Positions 49,054 to 56,679 of a DNA stretch of 64,000 nucleotides are shown piece by piece. Below the pieces are notes generated by a model. That model saw only the letters and a list, made by a program, of their open reading frames with translations, did not search any database and was not told the origin of the DNA. Position 1 is the first letter of the stretch; each line of letters opens with the position of its first letter. The stretch lies in the IMG/VR virus record IMGVR_UViG_3300034104_003402, positions 1 to 64,000 of that record; one strand, written 5' to 3'. The position numbers and the translations under genes are program-made. This DNA is from a virus.

Positions 49054-49587
49054 TTACTTCTTGACTTTGGTTTTCTTTTCCTTCTTTGCCAAAGACTTCT
49101 TAACCTTGGCAACCATTTCCTTTAGTTCTGGTGGAGAAAATGCATTAGTCTTCAACAGATCGTTTCTTCGCTTTTCTTCAGCCTTCTCTGCTGCCAGTTC
49201 CTTGGACTTTTCGCCAGCATCAAGTTCTTTGCAGTATTGAATCAGAGCAGCCTGACATTCTGCTTCGTTAACAAAGGGCCCATGAAAGTCTGCCCATGTT
49301 TCTTGCCAGAAAATCCAACCGCCATGCTTGGGAGAATACTCTACAGGATCGTGACGACCGATAGCAATGTATCCCTTTTCACTTGCCTTGGGCTTGCCCC
49401 ATTCGCACATCACCTTCTCGTTGTTCTTGATCCACAGTTCAACATCAAAGTCAAACGGATAGTGCTTGAGCAAATCACGAGCCTGCTTGCGAATTGCATC
49501 CTTGCCCATCTTGGTGTTGCCCATAAGTTCCTTCAGAAATTCTGAAGTCTTAACAACTGCCCAATAAGATTCATATGGTAGCGTCAT
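49054..49587 (-). CDS. BPSL0761-like protein with lysine-rich tail
   Basis: A 177-residue protein. The first 45 residues, MTLPYESYWAVVKTSEFLKE then ARDLLKHYPFDFDV, match the BPSL0761 family seen in phage and bacterial genomes. The middle has IAIGRHDPVEYSPKHGGWIF, with no recognised function. The last 55 residues are a highly charged coiled-coil with a basic end (KSLAKKEKKTKVKK). The start is chosen at MTLPYES because GGAG lies just upstream and the family begins there; the longer frame adds 23 residues without support. Confidence 0.7.
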   Translation of the reverse strand: MTLPYESYWAVVKTSEFLKELMGNTKMGKDAIRKQARDLLKHYPFDFDVELWIKNNEKVMCEWGKPKASEKGYIAIGRHDPVEYSPKHGGWIFWQETWADFHGPFVNEAECQAALIQYCKELDAGEKSKELAAEKAEEKRRNDLLKTNAFSPPELKEMVAKVKKSLAKKEKKTKVKK

Positions 49588-49768
49588 GGTATAGTTTCTC
49601 CTTCCTACGAGACTGTCGCTCGTAGGCTTTAAATAAGCCTTCACTAAATCCGGCATGCTTGCCGTGACCGTATCCTTGAGAATACGCCCAAGTATATAAC
49701 TTGATTTGCGAGGCTGCGAGTGCGGAAATTCCCGAAACGATGAAAAAGATTGTTGCTATTGTTTCCAT
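49571..49768 (-). CDS. Small membrane protein, unknown
   Basis: A 65-residue protein. METIATIFFIVSGISALAAS is an N-terminal membrane helix, and the rest (YSQGYGHGKHAGFSEGLFKA) is hydrophilic with repeated Gly-Tyr/His, ending with a basic tail. It overlaps the BPSL0761-like gene by 17 bases and starts after the Leu tRNA, so it is probably transcribed with both. Confidence 0.6.
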   Translation of the reverse strand: METIATIFFIVSGISALAASQIKLYTWAYSQGYGHGKHAGFSEGLFKAYERQSRRKEKLYHDATI

Positions 49769-49804
49769 GTGAGTAGATATCGTATAACACAATCTGAACA
49801 AAAG

Positions 49805-49890
49805 TGCGAGAGGTGGGATTCGAACCCACACGCCTTTAGAGGGCAGCGGATTTTGAATCCGCCGTGTATGCCAATTCCAGCCACTCTCGC
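49805..49890 (-). tRNA. tRNA-Leu (CAA)
   Basis: An 86-base cloverleaf with a long variable arm, acceptor GCGAGAG/CTCTCGC and anticodon loop TTCAAAA. Confidence 0.95.
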
Positions 49891-49896
49891 AAACAG

Positions 49897-49969
49897 TAGG
49901 ACTGATGGGATTCGAACCCATACTTTACGGATTTTAAATCCGTTGACTCTGCCGTTGGTCTACAGTCCC
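49897..49969 (-). tRNA. tRNA with anticodon UAA but short variable loop
   Basis: A 73-base cloverleaf with acceptor GGGACTG/CAGTCCT, anticodon stem ACGGA/TCCGT and loop TTTAAAA, giving UAA (UUA codons, Leu). The variable loop has only 5 bases, whereas bacterial tRNA-Leu has a long arm, so the charging identity is uncertain. Confidence 0.8.
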
Positions 49970-49970
49970 A

Positions 49971-50876
49971 TTACTTTCGGACATTCGGGTATTTTACTAG
50001 AAAGTCCTCAATAGTTTTCTTTAGACCAGTCTTCAAGTCGGTAAATTTAAAATCAGGGAAGTAAGTCGTGAACAAGGTATTGTTTGTTGGCTTCCTCATT
50101 ATACCTTCTGGCTTGGTTTTGTCAAACACCAATTCGCCAGAAAAGCCCATTTCGGAAATTATAATTTCTACCGCTTCACGAATGCTCCACTCTTTACCTG
50201 GAGAAACAATCATCATATCAGGAGTTGAGTGTTCGTCAACATGAATCATTTGTAAAATTCTACCAAGGTCTTCGGAAAATACAAATTCACGAAGAGCCTT
50301 ACCTTCTCCCCAAATTGTAAAAGGTTGATTGTTAATCTTTGAAAGATAACAACGATGAATTAGACTTGGAAGAACATGCCCGTTTTCCATATCGTAATTA
50401 TCGTTTGCTCCGTAAAGATTACAAGGAATAATACACTTCGCATTAACTTTGTATTGCTCTCGTAGACTTCTTGCTCCCACTTCAAGCATTCGCTTTGCGT
50501 AAGCGTATCCGTAATTTGTGGGATGTGGTTCGCCGTTATGAATTTGTTCTTCGGTTAGCGGATAGTGAGCAAACTCAGGAAAGATGCAAGTAGACAACAA
50601 GAAGGTTGCTCGTTTAACTTCCCGAGAAGCCTTGATAATGTTTGCGTTGATAGTTAAGTTATCAACAAGAAAATCGTTGATGAACTGCTTGTTGGATTTA
50701 ACTCCGCCAACCTTTCCAGCGCAATGAACAATATCTGTAATTTTATGGTCACGAATGTAACCAATTAGTTGATCGTAATTACTTAGATCAACTTCTTTGC
50801 GAGTTGGCTTTAATCCAAAAGGAACTGAAGTTCCAACAAGTCCTGCTCCACCTGTGATTAGATAACGCTTTTCCAT
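49971..50876 (-). CDS. GDP-L-fucose synthase-like (Fcl/ColC) epimerase/reductase
   Basis: A 301-residue extended SDR. LITGGAGLVGTSV is the NADP-binding motif, CAGKVGGVKSNKQ and LLSTCIFPE are the Fcl-type loops, and YGYAYAKRM holds the YxxxK pair. PCNLYGANDNYD and PSLIHRCYLSK bind the GDP-sugar. Fcl turns GDP-4-keto-6-deoxymannose into GDP-L-fucose by 3,5-epimerisation and reduction. The closely related ColC does the same to the 3-deoxy product of ColD. With gmd at 54605 and the ColD-like gene at 28207, either GDP-fucose or GDP-colitose is possible. Confidence 0.88.
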   Translation of the reverse strand: MEKRYLITGGAGLVGTSVPFGLKPTRKEVDLSNYDQLIGYIRDHKITDIVHCAGKVGGVKSNKQFINDFLVDNLTINANIIKASREVKRATFLLSTCIFPEFAHYPLTEEQIHNGEPHPTNYGYAYAKRMLEVGARSLREQYKVNAKCIIPCNLYGANDNYDMENGHVLPSLIHRCYLSKINNQPFTIWGEGKALREFVFSEDLGRILQMIHVDEHSTPDMMIVSPGKEWSIREAVEIIISEMGFSGELVFDKTKPEGIMRKPTNNTLFTTYFPDFKFTDLKTGLKKTIEDFLVKYPNVRK

Positions 50877-50883
50877 ATTTAAA

Positions 50884-50955
50884 CTGGCTCGGCTGGATTC
50901 GAACCAGCAACCTATCCGTTAACAGCGGATCGCACTACCGTTGTGCTACGAGCCA
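50884..50955 (-). tRNA. tRNA-Asn (GUU)
   Basis: A 72-base cloverleaf with acceptor TGGCTCG/CGAGCCA, anticodon loop CTGTTAA and discriminator G, as expected for Asn. Confidence 0.95.
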
Positions 50956-50960
50956 CCTTT

Positions 50961-51125
50961 TTAGATTTGCTTTTCCCGCTTAATCCAAAGCGGAAGAATA
51001 CCACGATCTTCTAATTTACGAAGAATTTCCTTCTTCGCATTTAGAAGTTCTGTCTGACGCTTAATTTTTCGGGATTCGTAACGACGCTTACGACGACGAC
51101 GAAGTTCTCTCATTTTGTCTATCAT
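50961..51125 (-). CDS. Small arginine-rich protein, unknown
   Basis: A 54-residue protein (MIDKMRELRRRRKRRYESRK...). About a third of it is Arg or Lys; it looks like a single basic helix that could bind nucleic acid. It overlaps the end of the upstream gene by 38 bases and ends 6 bases before the tRNA-Asn. Small size makes it less certain than its neighbours, but the open frame is unusually basic and intact. Confidence 0.5.
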   Translation of the reverse strand: MIDKMRELRRRRKRRYESRKIKRQTELLNAKKEILRKLEDRGILPLWIKREKQI

Positions 51126-51723
51126 TATCTAAACCTTTCTTCTTCATAAGATGCTTCACCCAAATTTCAGTTACAGTCATTGGATGATGGAATTCCTCAA
51201 ACTTGAAACCACTAATTGGCTCCTTGTTCTTGGTCTTGAGTGCAGTATAGATGCCGCTAAGTCGGTTAGGCTTGAACTCACCAACAGGTTCTTCCTTACC
51301 TAGACCAGGCCATGCTTCTGCCTTGGTTCCGATGACTAATCCTTGTGGATTGGCAGGCGACTTGAAAAAGATAGCATCCTGCTCATACTTTGCGCCCATC
51401 TTCTTGGCAAAGCCTTTGATGGCTCCAACCTTCGCAGCACTATCATCATCTCCGATAATCATAAAAGACTCTTCAGTAACACGACGCTTCTTGCCGTCAC
51501 CAAGGTCTTCTTCGTAAGTGCCAACAACTTTCTCAAAACCAAAACCTGCTGCACGAATATCATTCTCCAACTTCTTGTTGAGTCCACGATTCACCGACAG
51601 CGAATTGCTGCCACGAAACGCGGTAAGCAAAGCAAACGGTCGCTTCTCAACATGTGAGAACACGCGAGCAAGTGAGATTTCTGTAATCAATTCTTTTCGA
51701 TAGGTTTCAATTTGTTCAGACAC
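51088..51723 (-). CDS. Unknown protein of the DUF-type conserved in phages
   Basis: A 211-residue protein. LARVFSHVEKRPFALLTAFR, NRGLNKKLENDIRAAGFGFE and SFMIIGDDDSAAKVGAIKGF are reminiscent of a conserved domain seen in T4-like phage proteins sometimes linked to plasmid-type replication or nucleic-acid sensing, but no firm family is recognised. VTEIWVKHLMKKKGL forms a C-terminal basic end. It overlaps the gene upstream by 8 bases and the Arg-rich gene downstream. Confidence 0.55.
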   Translation of the reverse strand: MSEQIETYRKELITEISLARVFSHVEKRPFALLTAFRGSNSLSVNRGLNKKLENDIRAAGFGFEKVVGTYEEDLGDGKKRRVTEESFMIIGDDDSAAKVGAIKGFAKKMGAKYEQDAIFFKSPANPQGLVIGTKAEAWPGLGKEEPVGEFKPNRLSGIYTALKTKNKEPISGFKFEEFHHPMTVTEIWVKHLMKKKGLDNDRQNERTSSSS

Positions 51724-51901
51724 TTGTGGCTCCCCTGATTTCTTCTGTAGATTGTTTTAGTGACAAGTAAACTTTTCGTATCTCTTCAAACGCTTGCGAT
51801 GCGGTGAACTTGCCTTCCAATTCCCACTCAACAATACGAGCAGTTTTGCGGGCTAGTTCTCCGATATTCGCATGCGCTGCGAAGTCTTCAATCTCCATCA
51901 T
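51716..51901 (-). CDS. Unknown small helical protein
   Basis: A 61-residue protein, MMEIEDFAAHANIGELARKT, with ARIVEWELEGKFTASQAFEE and a helical end. A sigma70-like promoter starts 66 bases upstream, with an inverted repeat (GGTATA...TATACC) at 51954-51973. It overlaps the downstream gene by 8 bases. Confidence 0.5.
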   Translation of the reverse strand: MMEIEDFAAHANIGELARKTARIVEWELEGKFTASQAFEEIRKVYLSLKQSTEEIRGATSV

Positions 51902-51966
51902 CTTTCTCCGAATGCGACTTGCTGTAACCGCTCCAACAAGTCTGGTAAAGTTAAGGTATAGTGTTT

Positions 51967-51995
51967 AGTATACCGTCACTTTCCCTTCGGTGCAA
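51967..51995 (-). promoter_or_regulatory. Sigma70-like early promoter with palindrome at the -10
   Basis: TTGCAC (51990-51995), 17 bases, TATACT (51967-51972) on the minus strand. The -10 lies in the inverted repeat GGTATAGTGTTTAGTATACC, which could bind a repressor. Confidence 0.65.
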
Positions 51996-52110
51996 TTTTT
52001 TTATTTGCTTTCTTCTTTTTCTTAAAAATTGCGTCCCAATTCTTTGACCATAAAGCGTAATCCACCTTACGGTATCTATCTCCCTTGCCTGCTGCATGCT
52101 TGCCGCTCAT
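51976..52110 (-). CDS. Conserved 44-residue basic protein (MSGKHAAGKGD family)
   Basis: An open frame of 44 codons. MSGKHAAGKGDRYRKVDYAL, then WSKNWDAIFKKKKKANKKIA. The start MSGKHxxGKGDxYRxVD is the signature of a tiny protein found in T4-like phages of aquatic bacteria; its function is unknown. The ATG overlaps the TGA of purA (ATGA). Confidence 0.75.
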   Translation of the reverse strand: MSGKHAAGKGDRYRKVDYALWSKNWDAIFKKKKKANKKIAPKGK

Positions 52111-53105
52111 ATCGTCTCCTGGTGGCTTGAGAAGGTGATTTGGTGAACAGGTAGACCGCAGTTTCCTGCATCGCCAATAGCATCAATTATAAAAACCTTC
52201 AGTTCGCCTAAATCTTTAAAATTGTGTAGTGAACCCTTGTGGTAAACTTTAAAAACTCCCACTTTTTCTAGCACATCACATTTGTTGATAATGAGTTCCG
52301 TGCAACCCGACAGTTTCATGGATTGAATCAGTTTGTCAAGATTCAACCAATTTACCAAACGCTTTCTGCCAGTTGTGGTTCCAAACTCACCACCTGCTTG
52401 AAGAACTGCATCAAGTTCTTGGTCATCCCATAGAGAAGTCGGGAATAGTGGGTCAACTCCGCTCTTGGTATCGTAAATCTTAGCCACACCAATCAGTCTT
52501 CCAATCTTATGCGGCGAGAAACCAATAGAACATGCACCATACGGAAGTGTTGTGCTAGAAGTGACATACGGATAATCGCCGTGGTCAATGTCTAACCAAA
52601 CGCTTTGTGCGCCTTCGCACAGCACCCGTCCGTCTAGTTTGCCGTCCCAAAGCCATTCACTAATGAAATACTCGGCGGCTCGCTTACCACCACGAATCAT
52701 CTTGTCGGAATAGCACGGAGCAATTCCTTGACCTGTGGTTCCAAGATGCACCAAGTTCCGCTTATCGTAATCAATGTGTGCTTGTGTAATGATATGAGCA
52801 GCAGGAGAAATCTTGACAAGCGAAGTGTCAAACCCTTCGCTACGCAGATACCGAATCTCTTCAAAAAACTTGTCGGTGTTGATTACACATCCTGGCCCAA
52901 TCAAGCACCGCTTGCCTGCAAAAATGCCTGAAGGAATAATATGGGTCTTGTGCTTCTTGCCGTTTACCCACACGGTGTGTCCTGCGTTTGGCCCGCCGTT
53001 CCATCGGCACACCCAATCGTATTTGGGAGCAAGAGCAGCGGCAATCTTGCCCTTGCCTTCATCGCCCCACGCAAGACCGTATACCACATCAACGGTTTCA
53101 ATCAT
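52107..53105 (-). CDS. purA: Adenylosuccinate synthetase (PurA), short archaeal/phage type
   Basis: Joins IMP and aspartate with GTP to make adenylosuccinate, the first step from IMP to AMP. The 332-residue protein is about 100 shorter than the bacterial enzyme, like archaeal and phage forms. AWGDEGKGKI carries catalytic Asp15, GGPNAGHTVWV has His43, and IINKCDVLEKVGVF has the NKxD that reads guanine of GTP. Asp15 is kept, whereas PurZ of Z-DNA phages has Ser there; so ordinary PurA (or a PurZ0-like form) is favoured. It overlaps small genes on both sides (ATGA) and is close to GMP reductase. Confidence 0.85.
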   Translation of the reverse strand: MIETVDVVYGLAWGDEGKGKIAAALAPKYDWVCRWNGGPNAGHTVWVNGKKHKTHIIPSGIFAGKRCLIGPGCVINTDKFFEEIRYLRSEGFDTSLVKISPAAHIITQAHIDYDKRNLVHLGTTGQGIAPCYSDKMIRGGKRAAEYFISEWLWDGKLDGRVLCEGAQSVWLDIDHGDYPYVTSSTTLPYGACSIGFSPHKIGRLIGVAKIYDTKSGVDPLFPTSLWDDQELDAVLQAGGEFGTTTGRKRLVNWLNLDKLIQSMKLSGCTELIINKCDVLEKVGVFKVYHKGSLHNFKDLGELKVFIIDAIGDAGNCGLPVHQITFSSHQETI

Positions 53106-53359
53106 TGTAGTCCCAACTCTTCGTCAAGTTTTGCAAGGCGGTCAAGTGCTTCGTTTGCAGTTCCCCACCGCTTACGCCATGCCTTCCAACGAGTGAATGC
53201 GTTACGAAGACTTGGCGTAGGAGGATTCTCCATTGCTTCAAACAATCGCTTCGCATCTTCAGGAGACATGGCATTCAATCTCCACTCCATCTCAGCAGAA
53301 TTCATCTGATTAAGCGGAAGATTCAAAAATTCTTTAACACGGTCAAAAGGTTCAGTCAT
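53102..53359 (-). CDS. Unknown small basic protein
   Basis: An 85-residue helical protein. MTEPFDRVKEFLNLPLNQMN, SPEDAKRLFEAMENPPTPSL and FTRWKAWRKRWGTANEALDR, a Trp/Arg-rich stretch. It is coupled to purA through ATGA and follows two tRNAs. MTEPF start at 53359 is preferred over the longer frame, which runs into tRNA-Pro. Confidence 0.55.
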   Translation of the reverse strand: MTEPFDRVKEFLNLPLNQMNSAEMEWRLNAMSPEDAKRLFEAMENPPTPSLRNAFTRWKAWRKRWGTANEALDRLAKLDEELGLQ

Positions 53360-53375
53360 TTTATATACTCCAAAG

Positions 53376-53450
53376 TCGGGGTGATAGGATTTGAACCTAC
53401 GACCTCCTGCTCCCAAAGCAGGCGCACTAGCCAAACTGTGCTACACCCCG
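53376..53450 (-). tRNA. tRNA-Pro (UGG)
   Basis: A 75-base cloverleaf with acceptor CGGGGTG/CACCCCG and anticodon loop TTTGGGA. Confidence 0.95.
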
Positions 53451-53454
53451 AGAA

Positions 53455-53526
53455 AGCGGGTAGAGGGATTCGAACCCTCGGCCTTTGGTTTGGAAAACCA
53501 ATACTCTACCGCTGAGTTATACCCGC
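53455..53526 (-). tRNA. tRNA-Gly (UCC)
   Basis: A 72-base cloverleaf with acceptor GCGGGTA/TACCCGC, anticodon loop TTTCCAA and U73, as usual for Gly. Confidence 0.95.
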
Positions 53527-53547
53527 AAAAAGTCCGAGCCATTATAG

Positions 53548-54600
53548 TTAGGTGAAAATGGTATTGAGTTGACGGTTAACTCGGACAAATGTTGTGCATT
53601 TTGGCAAGTCCTTCAAGCGAGCAGCCCCCACATAAGTGCAAGCCGAACGAACTCCACCAAGAATTTGTTGCATCACGCCATCCACAGGACCAACAGGCTT
53701 CACATGAACCCGCTTACCTTCTGCGGCACGATATTGTGCAACTCCTCCTGAATACTTTTCCATTGCAGTAGCGGAACTCATGCCGTAGAATTCTTTGCCG
53801 TCTTCGGTTTCCTCACCTGCGGCTTCATCAGTTCCTGCAAACATGCCACCAATCATAACAAAGTCTGCGCCTGCACCGAATGCCTTGGCTACATCACCGG
53901 GGCAGGTGCACCCACCGTCCGAAAGCACATAGCCACCTAGTCCGTGTGCGGCATCAGCACACTCCATGATGCACGATAGTTGCGGGTAGCCCACGCCTGC
54001 AACCTTTCGTGTGGTGCAAACCGATCCTGGCCCAATTCCAATCTTCACAATGTTCGCCCCTGCTAGAATTAAGGCTTCAGTCATTTCTCGTGTTACCACA
54101 TTGCCTGCAATCAAGATATGGTTGGGGAATGCTTCACGAATGGTTTGCACATATCGCACAAACTTTTCAGTATAGCCGTTAGCCACATCCACACAGATAA
54201 ACTTGATAGCAGGACTGTTACGCATCACCTCTTGTGCTTTCTGAAGTTCAGCAAAATTGTTGCTATCGCTACCCATACCCATTGTGTAAACTAGTCCACA
54301 ATTAGGGTGACGAGCAAACCACCCGCTTGTTTCTCTACGCCAATCGTCTACGGTGTAATACTTGTGAACAGCACACAAGGCATTGTGCTTTTCCAAGGCT
54401 TCTGCCATTGAAAAAGTTCCGATGGTGTCCATGTTTGATGCCATGATTGGAACGCCTTCCCAAACTGTTTCTTTACCTGCTGCCAAACGAAAATTAAAAC
54501 GACGAAGCAAATCAACTTTATTTCTGCTGTCAAGGTTGCTACGCTTTGGGCGAATCAACACATCTGCAAAGTCAAGTTTCACATCATCTTCAATCTTCAT
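53548..54600 (-). CDS. guaC: GMP reductase
   Basis: Converts GMP to IMP with NADPH, releasing ammonia. The 350-residue TIM-barrel protein has the catalytic Cys loop [37 protein letters not shown], and a C-terminal [20 protein letters not shown] then [20 protein letters not shown] characteristic of GMP reductase rather than IMP dehydrogenase. No CBS domains are present. The start [10 protein letters not shown] follows GGAG; a longer frame adds 12 residues without support. With PurA 450 bases downstream, it could move guanine nucleotides to adenine ones. Confidence 0.92.
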   Translation of the reverse strand: MKIEDDVKLDFADVLIRPKRSNLDSRNKVDLLRRFNFRLAAGKETVWEGVPIMASNMDTIGTFSMAEALEKHNALCAVHKYYTVDDWRRETSGWFARHPNCGLVYTMGMGSDSNNFAELQKAQEVMRNSPAIKFICVDVANGYTEKFVRYVQTIREAFPNHILIAGNVVTREMTEALILAGANIVKIGIGPGSVCTTRKVAGVGYPQLSCIMECADAAHGLGGYVLSDGGCTCPGDVAKAFGAGADFVMIGGMFAGTDEAAGEETEDGKEFYGMSSATAMEKYSGGVAQYRAAEGKRVHVKPVGPVDGVMQQILGGVRSACTYVGAARLKDLPKCTTFVRVNRQLNTIFT

Positions 54601-54604
54601 ACTA

Positions 54605-55594
54605 TCACTCCTTGTAGGTGGCGTAATCCGAATCAAACATCATACGAGCAAGAGCAGGCATATCATACTTTGGTTGCCAACCCAACACTCGCTTCGCCTT
54701 AGCAGGATTTCCTAGCAGGTAGGGAACCTCGTTTGGTCGGAAAAGTCTTGGATCAATTTCCACATACTTATTGTAATCACCAAGACCCGCGTAGTCAAAT
54801 ACTACTTCCAAGAATTCACGAACAGTATGAGTTCGGTTGGTGGCAATCACATAATCGTCTGGAGTGTTTTGCTGAAGCATCAACCACATGGCTTCCACAT
54901 AATCGCCAGCAAAACCCCAATCTCGCTTAGAGTCAAGATTTCCAAGGAACAGTTTGTTTTGCAATCCTGCTTTAATCTTGGCTGCTGCCATAGTAATCTT
55001 GCGAGTCACAAAGGTTTCGCCACGACGAGGACTTTCGTGATTAAACAGAATGCCGGATGAAGCGTGAAGTTCATAAGCATTACGATACACTCGCGTCATG
55101 TGATGAGCATGAAGTTTAGCCACCGCATACGGAGATACTGGCATCATTCGGCTAGTTTCCGTGTAACCGTGCTGATCGTAATCATCGCTATCTCCAAACA
55201 TTTCGGATGAAGAAGCCTGATAGTAACGAGTAGCCGGACTTACAGTTCGGATGGCTTCAAGAATCTTGAGAGTTCCTTGAGCGATACCATCAGAAGTATA
55301 TTCAGGAACATCAAAGGAAACTGCAACATGCGACTGAGCAGCAATATTGTAGAATTCGTTTGGCTGATACTTATCCAACAGATGCACGATTGCCGCTCCG
55401 TCCGACAGATCGTAGTAGTGCATCTTGAATTGTGAATTTGAGATTGGATTGTCGTAGATGTGATCCACTCGTCCAGTATTGATGGACGAAGTTCTACGCT
55501 TCAGACCCACCACATAGTAACCCTTGGAAATCAAAAGGTCAGCAAGGTAAGAACCATCCTGACCGTTAACACCAGTTATCATCGCTGTCTTCAT
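54605..55594 (-). CDS. gmd: GDP-mannose 4,6-dehydratase
   Basis: A 329-residue extended SDR that makes GDP-4-keto-6-deoxymannose, the branch point to GDP-fucose, GDP-rhamnose and GDP-colitose. [20 protein letters not shown] is the NADP-binding start, [15 protein letters not shown] binds NADP and [13 protein letters not shown] has the catalytic Ser/Glu region, and [10 protein letters not shown] the Yxxx[18 protein letters not shown] closes the sugar site. All the hallmark residues seem present. CTAAATAA lies about 40 bases upstream, after a tRNA-like region. Confidence 0.95.
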   Translation of the reverse strand: MKTAMITGVNGQDGSYLADLLISKGYYVVGLKRRTSSINTGRVDHIYDNPISNSQFKMHYYDLSDGAAIVHLLDKYQPNEFYNIAAQSHVAVSFDVPEYTSDGIAQGTLKILEAIRTVSPATRYYQASSSEMFGDSDDYDQHGYTETSRMMPVSPYAVAKLHAHHMTRVYRNAYELHASSGILFNHESPRRGETFVTRKITMAAAKIKAGLQNKLFLGNLDSKRDWGFAGDYVEAMWLMLQQNTPDDYVIATNRTHTVREFLEVVFDYAGLGDYNKYVEIDPRLFRPNEVPYLLGNPAKAKRVLGWQPKYDMPALARMMFDSDYATYKE

Positions 55595-55633
55595 GTTTTC
55601 CTCATCATTAAAAGTTCACTCAAACAACCCGAT

Positions 55634-55640
55634 TATTTAG
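55634..55640 (-). promoter_or_regulatory. Late promoter candidate (CTAAATA) upstream of gmd
   Basis: GTCTAAATAATCGG on the minus strand, 40 bases before the gmd start. Confidence 0.4.
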
Positions 55641-55641
55641 A

Positions 55642-55860
55642 CGGGGATGCGGGAATCGAACCCGCCACTAATGAATTATCTAGAATGATTTCATCAGCGA
55701 TTCTACCGATGGTTGTTACTCCTTCAACCAAAGAACTCTCCCCATAAAAGAAAGGCAGCAGACCTGATGCTCTCTAGTGGCCATCTAGAAGAAACATCCA
55801 ACTACGCCCCCCGACTGTATCGCAAACTCTTGTTCCTACTGTTAGTGAGCAGGGAGATGG
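55642..55860 (-). ncRNA. Structured, tRNA-like non-coding region
   Basis: No gene fits 55595-55913. On the minus strand GCGGG-TTCGATT-CCCGC (about 55650-55666) is a perfect tRNA T arm, followed by TCCCCGT that could pair with ATGGGGA about 100 bases upstream. Further upstream TCTAG-ATGGCCA-CTAGA (55773-55789) is a 5-bp stem with a 7-base loop like an anticodon arm. No complete cloverleaf of normal size can be drawn, so this may be an interrupted or decayed tRNA or an unrelated structured RNA. Confidence 0.4.
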
Positions 55861-55879
55861 ATAGACAGTTCAAAGGTTT

Positions 55880-55903
55880 TTGATGGGGTTAACAATCCCA
55901 TCA
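55880..55903. promoter_or_regulatory. Stem-loop in tRNA leader region
   Basis: TGATGGG pairs with CCCATCA around a 9-base loop; an AAAAACC run flanks one side and AGGTTTTT the other. It could end transcription on either strand or separate the tRNA-Glu from the tRNA-like region. Confidence 0.5.
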
Positions 55904-55913
55904 AGGTTTTTAG

Positions 55914-55986
55914 TGACCCTACGGAGATTCGAACTCCGGTCAAGAGGATGAAAGCCTCCTATCCTAGACCACTAGACGATAGGGCC
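55914..55986 (-). tRNA. tRNA-Glu (UUC)
   Basis: A 73-base cloverleaf with acceptor GGCCCTA/TAGGGTC, anticodon loop CTTTCAT and T loop TTCGAAT. Confidence 0.93.
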
Positions 55987-56005
55987 AAGTAACTTCAACT
56001 AGAGT

Positions 56006-56033
56006 ATTATATCGTGCTAACCGTCCCTGTCAA
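56006..56033 (-). promoter_or_regulatory. Sigma70-like promoter for the tRNA-Glu unit
   Basis: TTGACA (56028-56033), 16 bases, TATAAT (56006-56011) on the minus strand, 20 bases before tRNA-Glu. Both boxes are perfect consensus, so a strong early promoter. Confidence 0.85.
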
Positions 56034-56037
56034 GGGA

Positions 56038-56400
56038 TTAAGTTAAACGAAGCAGATATTTTGTCTGATTCAGAACAGCAAGCATCTCGTCACGAATATT
56101 TAAAAGATCGGTGTCAGCCGTCTGATCCAACTTTGTTGGCAGTTCGTGAGTGAGATGATAGATGGCGGCGTTAATTACGCCCAACGAATTGGAATCCTTG
56201 TAGTTGTTAACATAGAAACTAAAACTTGGATTCCCCAAGGTATTGCCGTATTTGCCTGTGTGAACTTCCATAAACTTATCAACCAAGCCATCAAGATCTT
56301 CGTAAGCCTTTCCTAAAGCCTTATGTTCGGCATAAGACTTGGTTTGCCAGTGAAGCACTCGTAGTTGAGATTGAAGTTGTAGGAAGAATGTTACGCACAT
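56038..56400 (-). CDS. Ferritin-like DUF5856 protein
   Basis: A 120-residue helical-bundle protein. LRVLHWQTKSYAEHKALGKA, YEDLDGLVDKFMEVHTGKYG and NIRDEMLAVLNQTKYLLRL match the ferritin/Dps-like DUF5856 family of T4-like phages. His and Glu residues in LHWQT, AEHKA and EDLDGLVDKFME could bind metal, but the complete ferroxidase set cannot be confirmed by eye. It ends just before the promoter for tRNA-Glu. Confidence 0.7.
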   Translation of the reverse strand: MCVTFFLQLQSQLRVLHWQTKSYAEHKALGKAYEDLDGLVDKFMEVHTGKYGNTLGNPSFSFYVNNYKDSNSLGVINAAIYHLTHELPTKLDQTADTDLLNIRDEMLAVLNQTKYLLRLT

Positions 56401-56424
56401 GGTTTAGTATATAGTCCAAGTCAA

Positions 56425-56499
56425 AGGTCGGAGTGAGATTTGAACTCACGAAATCACGGATTTGCAATCCGTTCCCTTAAGCCACTTGGGTATCCGACC
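56425..56499 (-). tRNA. tRNA-Cys (GCA)
   Basis: A 75-base cloverleaf with acceptor GGTCGGA/TCCGACC, anticodon loop TTGCAAA and U73. Confidence 0.94.
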
Positions 56500-56503
56500 A
56501 AAG

Positions 56504-56588
56504 CGGGCAGAGAAGGATTCGAACCCTCGGAGGCATTCACCTCGGCGGTTTAGTAAACCGCTGCATTAGACCACTCTGCCATCTGCCC
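56504..56588 (-). tRNA. tRNA-Ser (ACU)
   Basis: An 85-base cloverleaf with long variable arm; acceptor GGGCAGA/TCTGCCC. The anticodon stem GCGGT/ACCGC encloses TTACTAA, giving ACU, with an unusual A at position 34. The acceptor stem is identical to that of the Ser(UGA) tRNA at 56680. Confidence 0.9.
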
Positions 56589-56594
56589 TAAAAG

Positions 56595-56675
56595 TGCGTC
56601 GTGTAGGACTCGAACCTACGAAGTCAAAGACAACAGATTTACAGTCTGTCCCAGTTGCCGCTTTGGTAACGACGC
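56595..56675 (-). tRNA. tRNA-Tyr (GUA)
   Basis: An 81-base cloverleaf with acceptor GCGTCGT/ACGACGC, anticodon loop CTGTAAA and a variable arm of class II type. Confidence 0.94.
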
Positions 56676-56679
56676 TTAA

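Noticed and set aside
52107-53105. PurA as PurZ, with a Z-genome (2-aminoadenine) phage
   Set aside because: The residue at the catalytic position is Asp (WGDEGKGK), not the Ser seen in PurZ, the GTP-type NKxD is kept, and no DatZ or DpoZ-like gene is visible. A PurZ0-like role cannot be fully ruled out.
55642-55860. tmRNA in the gap before gmd
   Set aside because: No tag reading frame, no matching 5' GGGGxxG start or pseudoknot pattern, and no ALAA-type ending were seen; only a T arm is clear.
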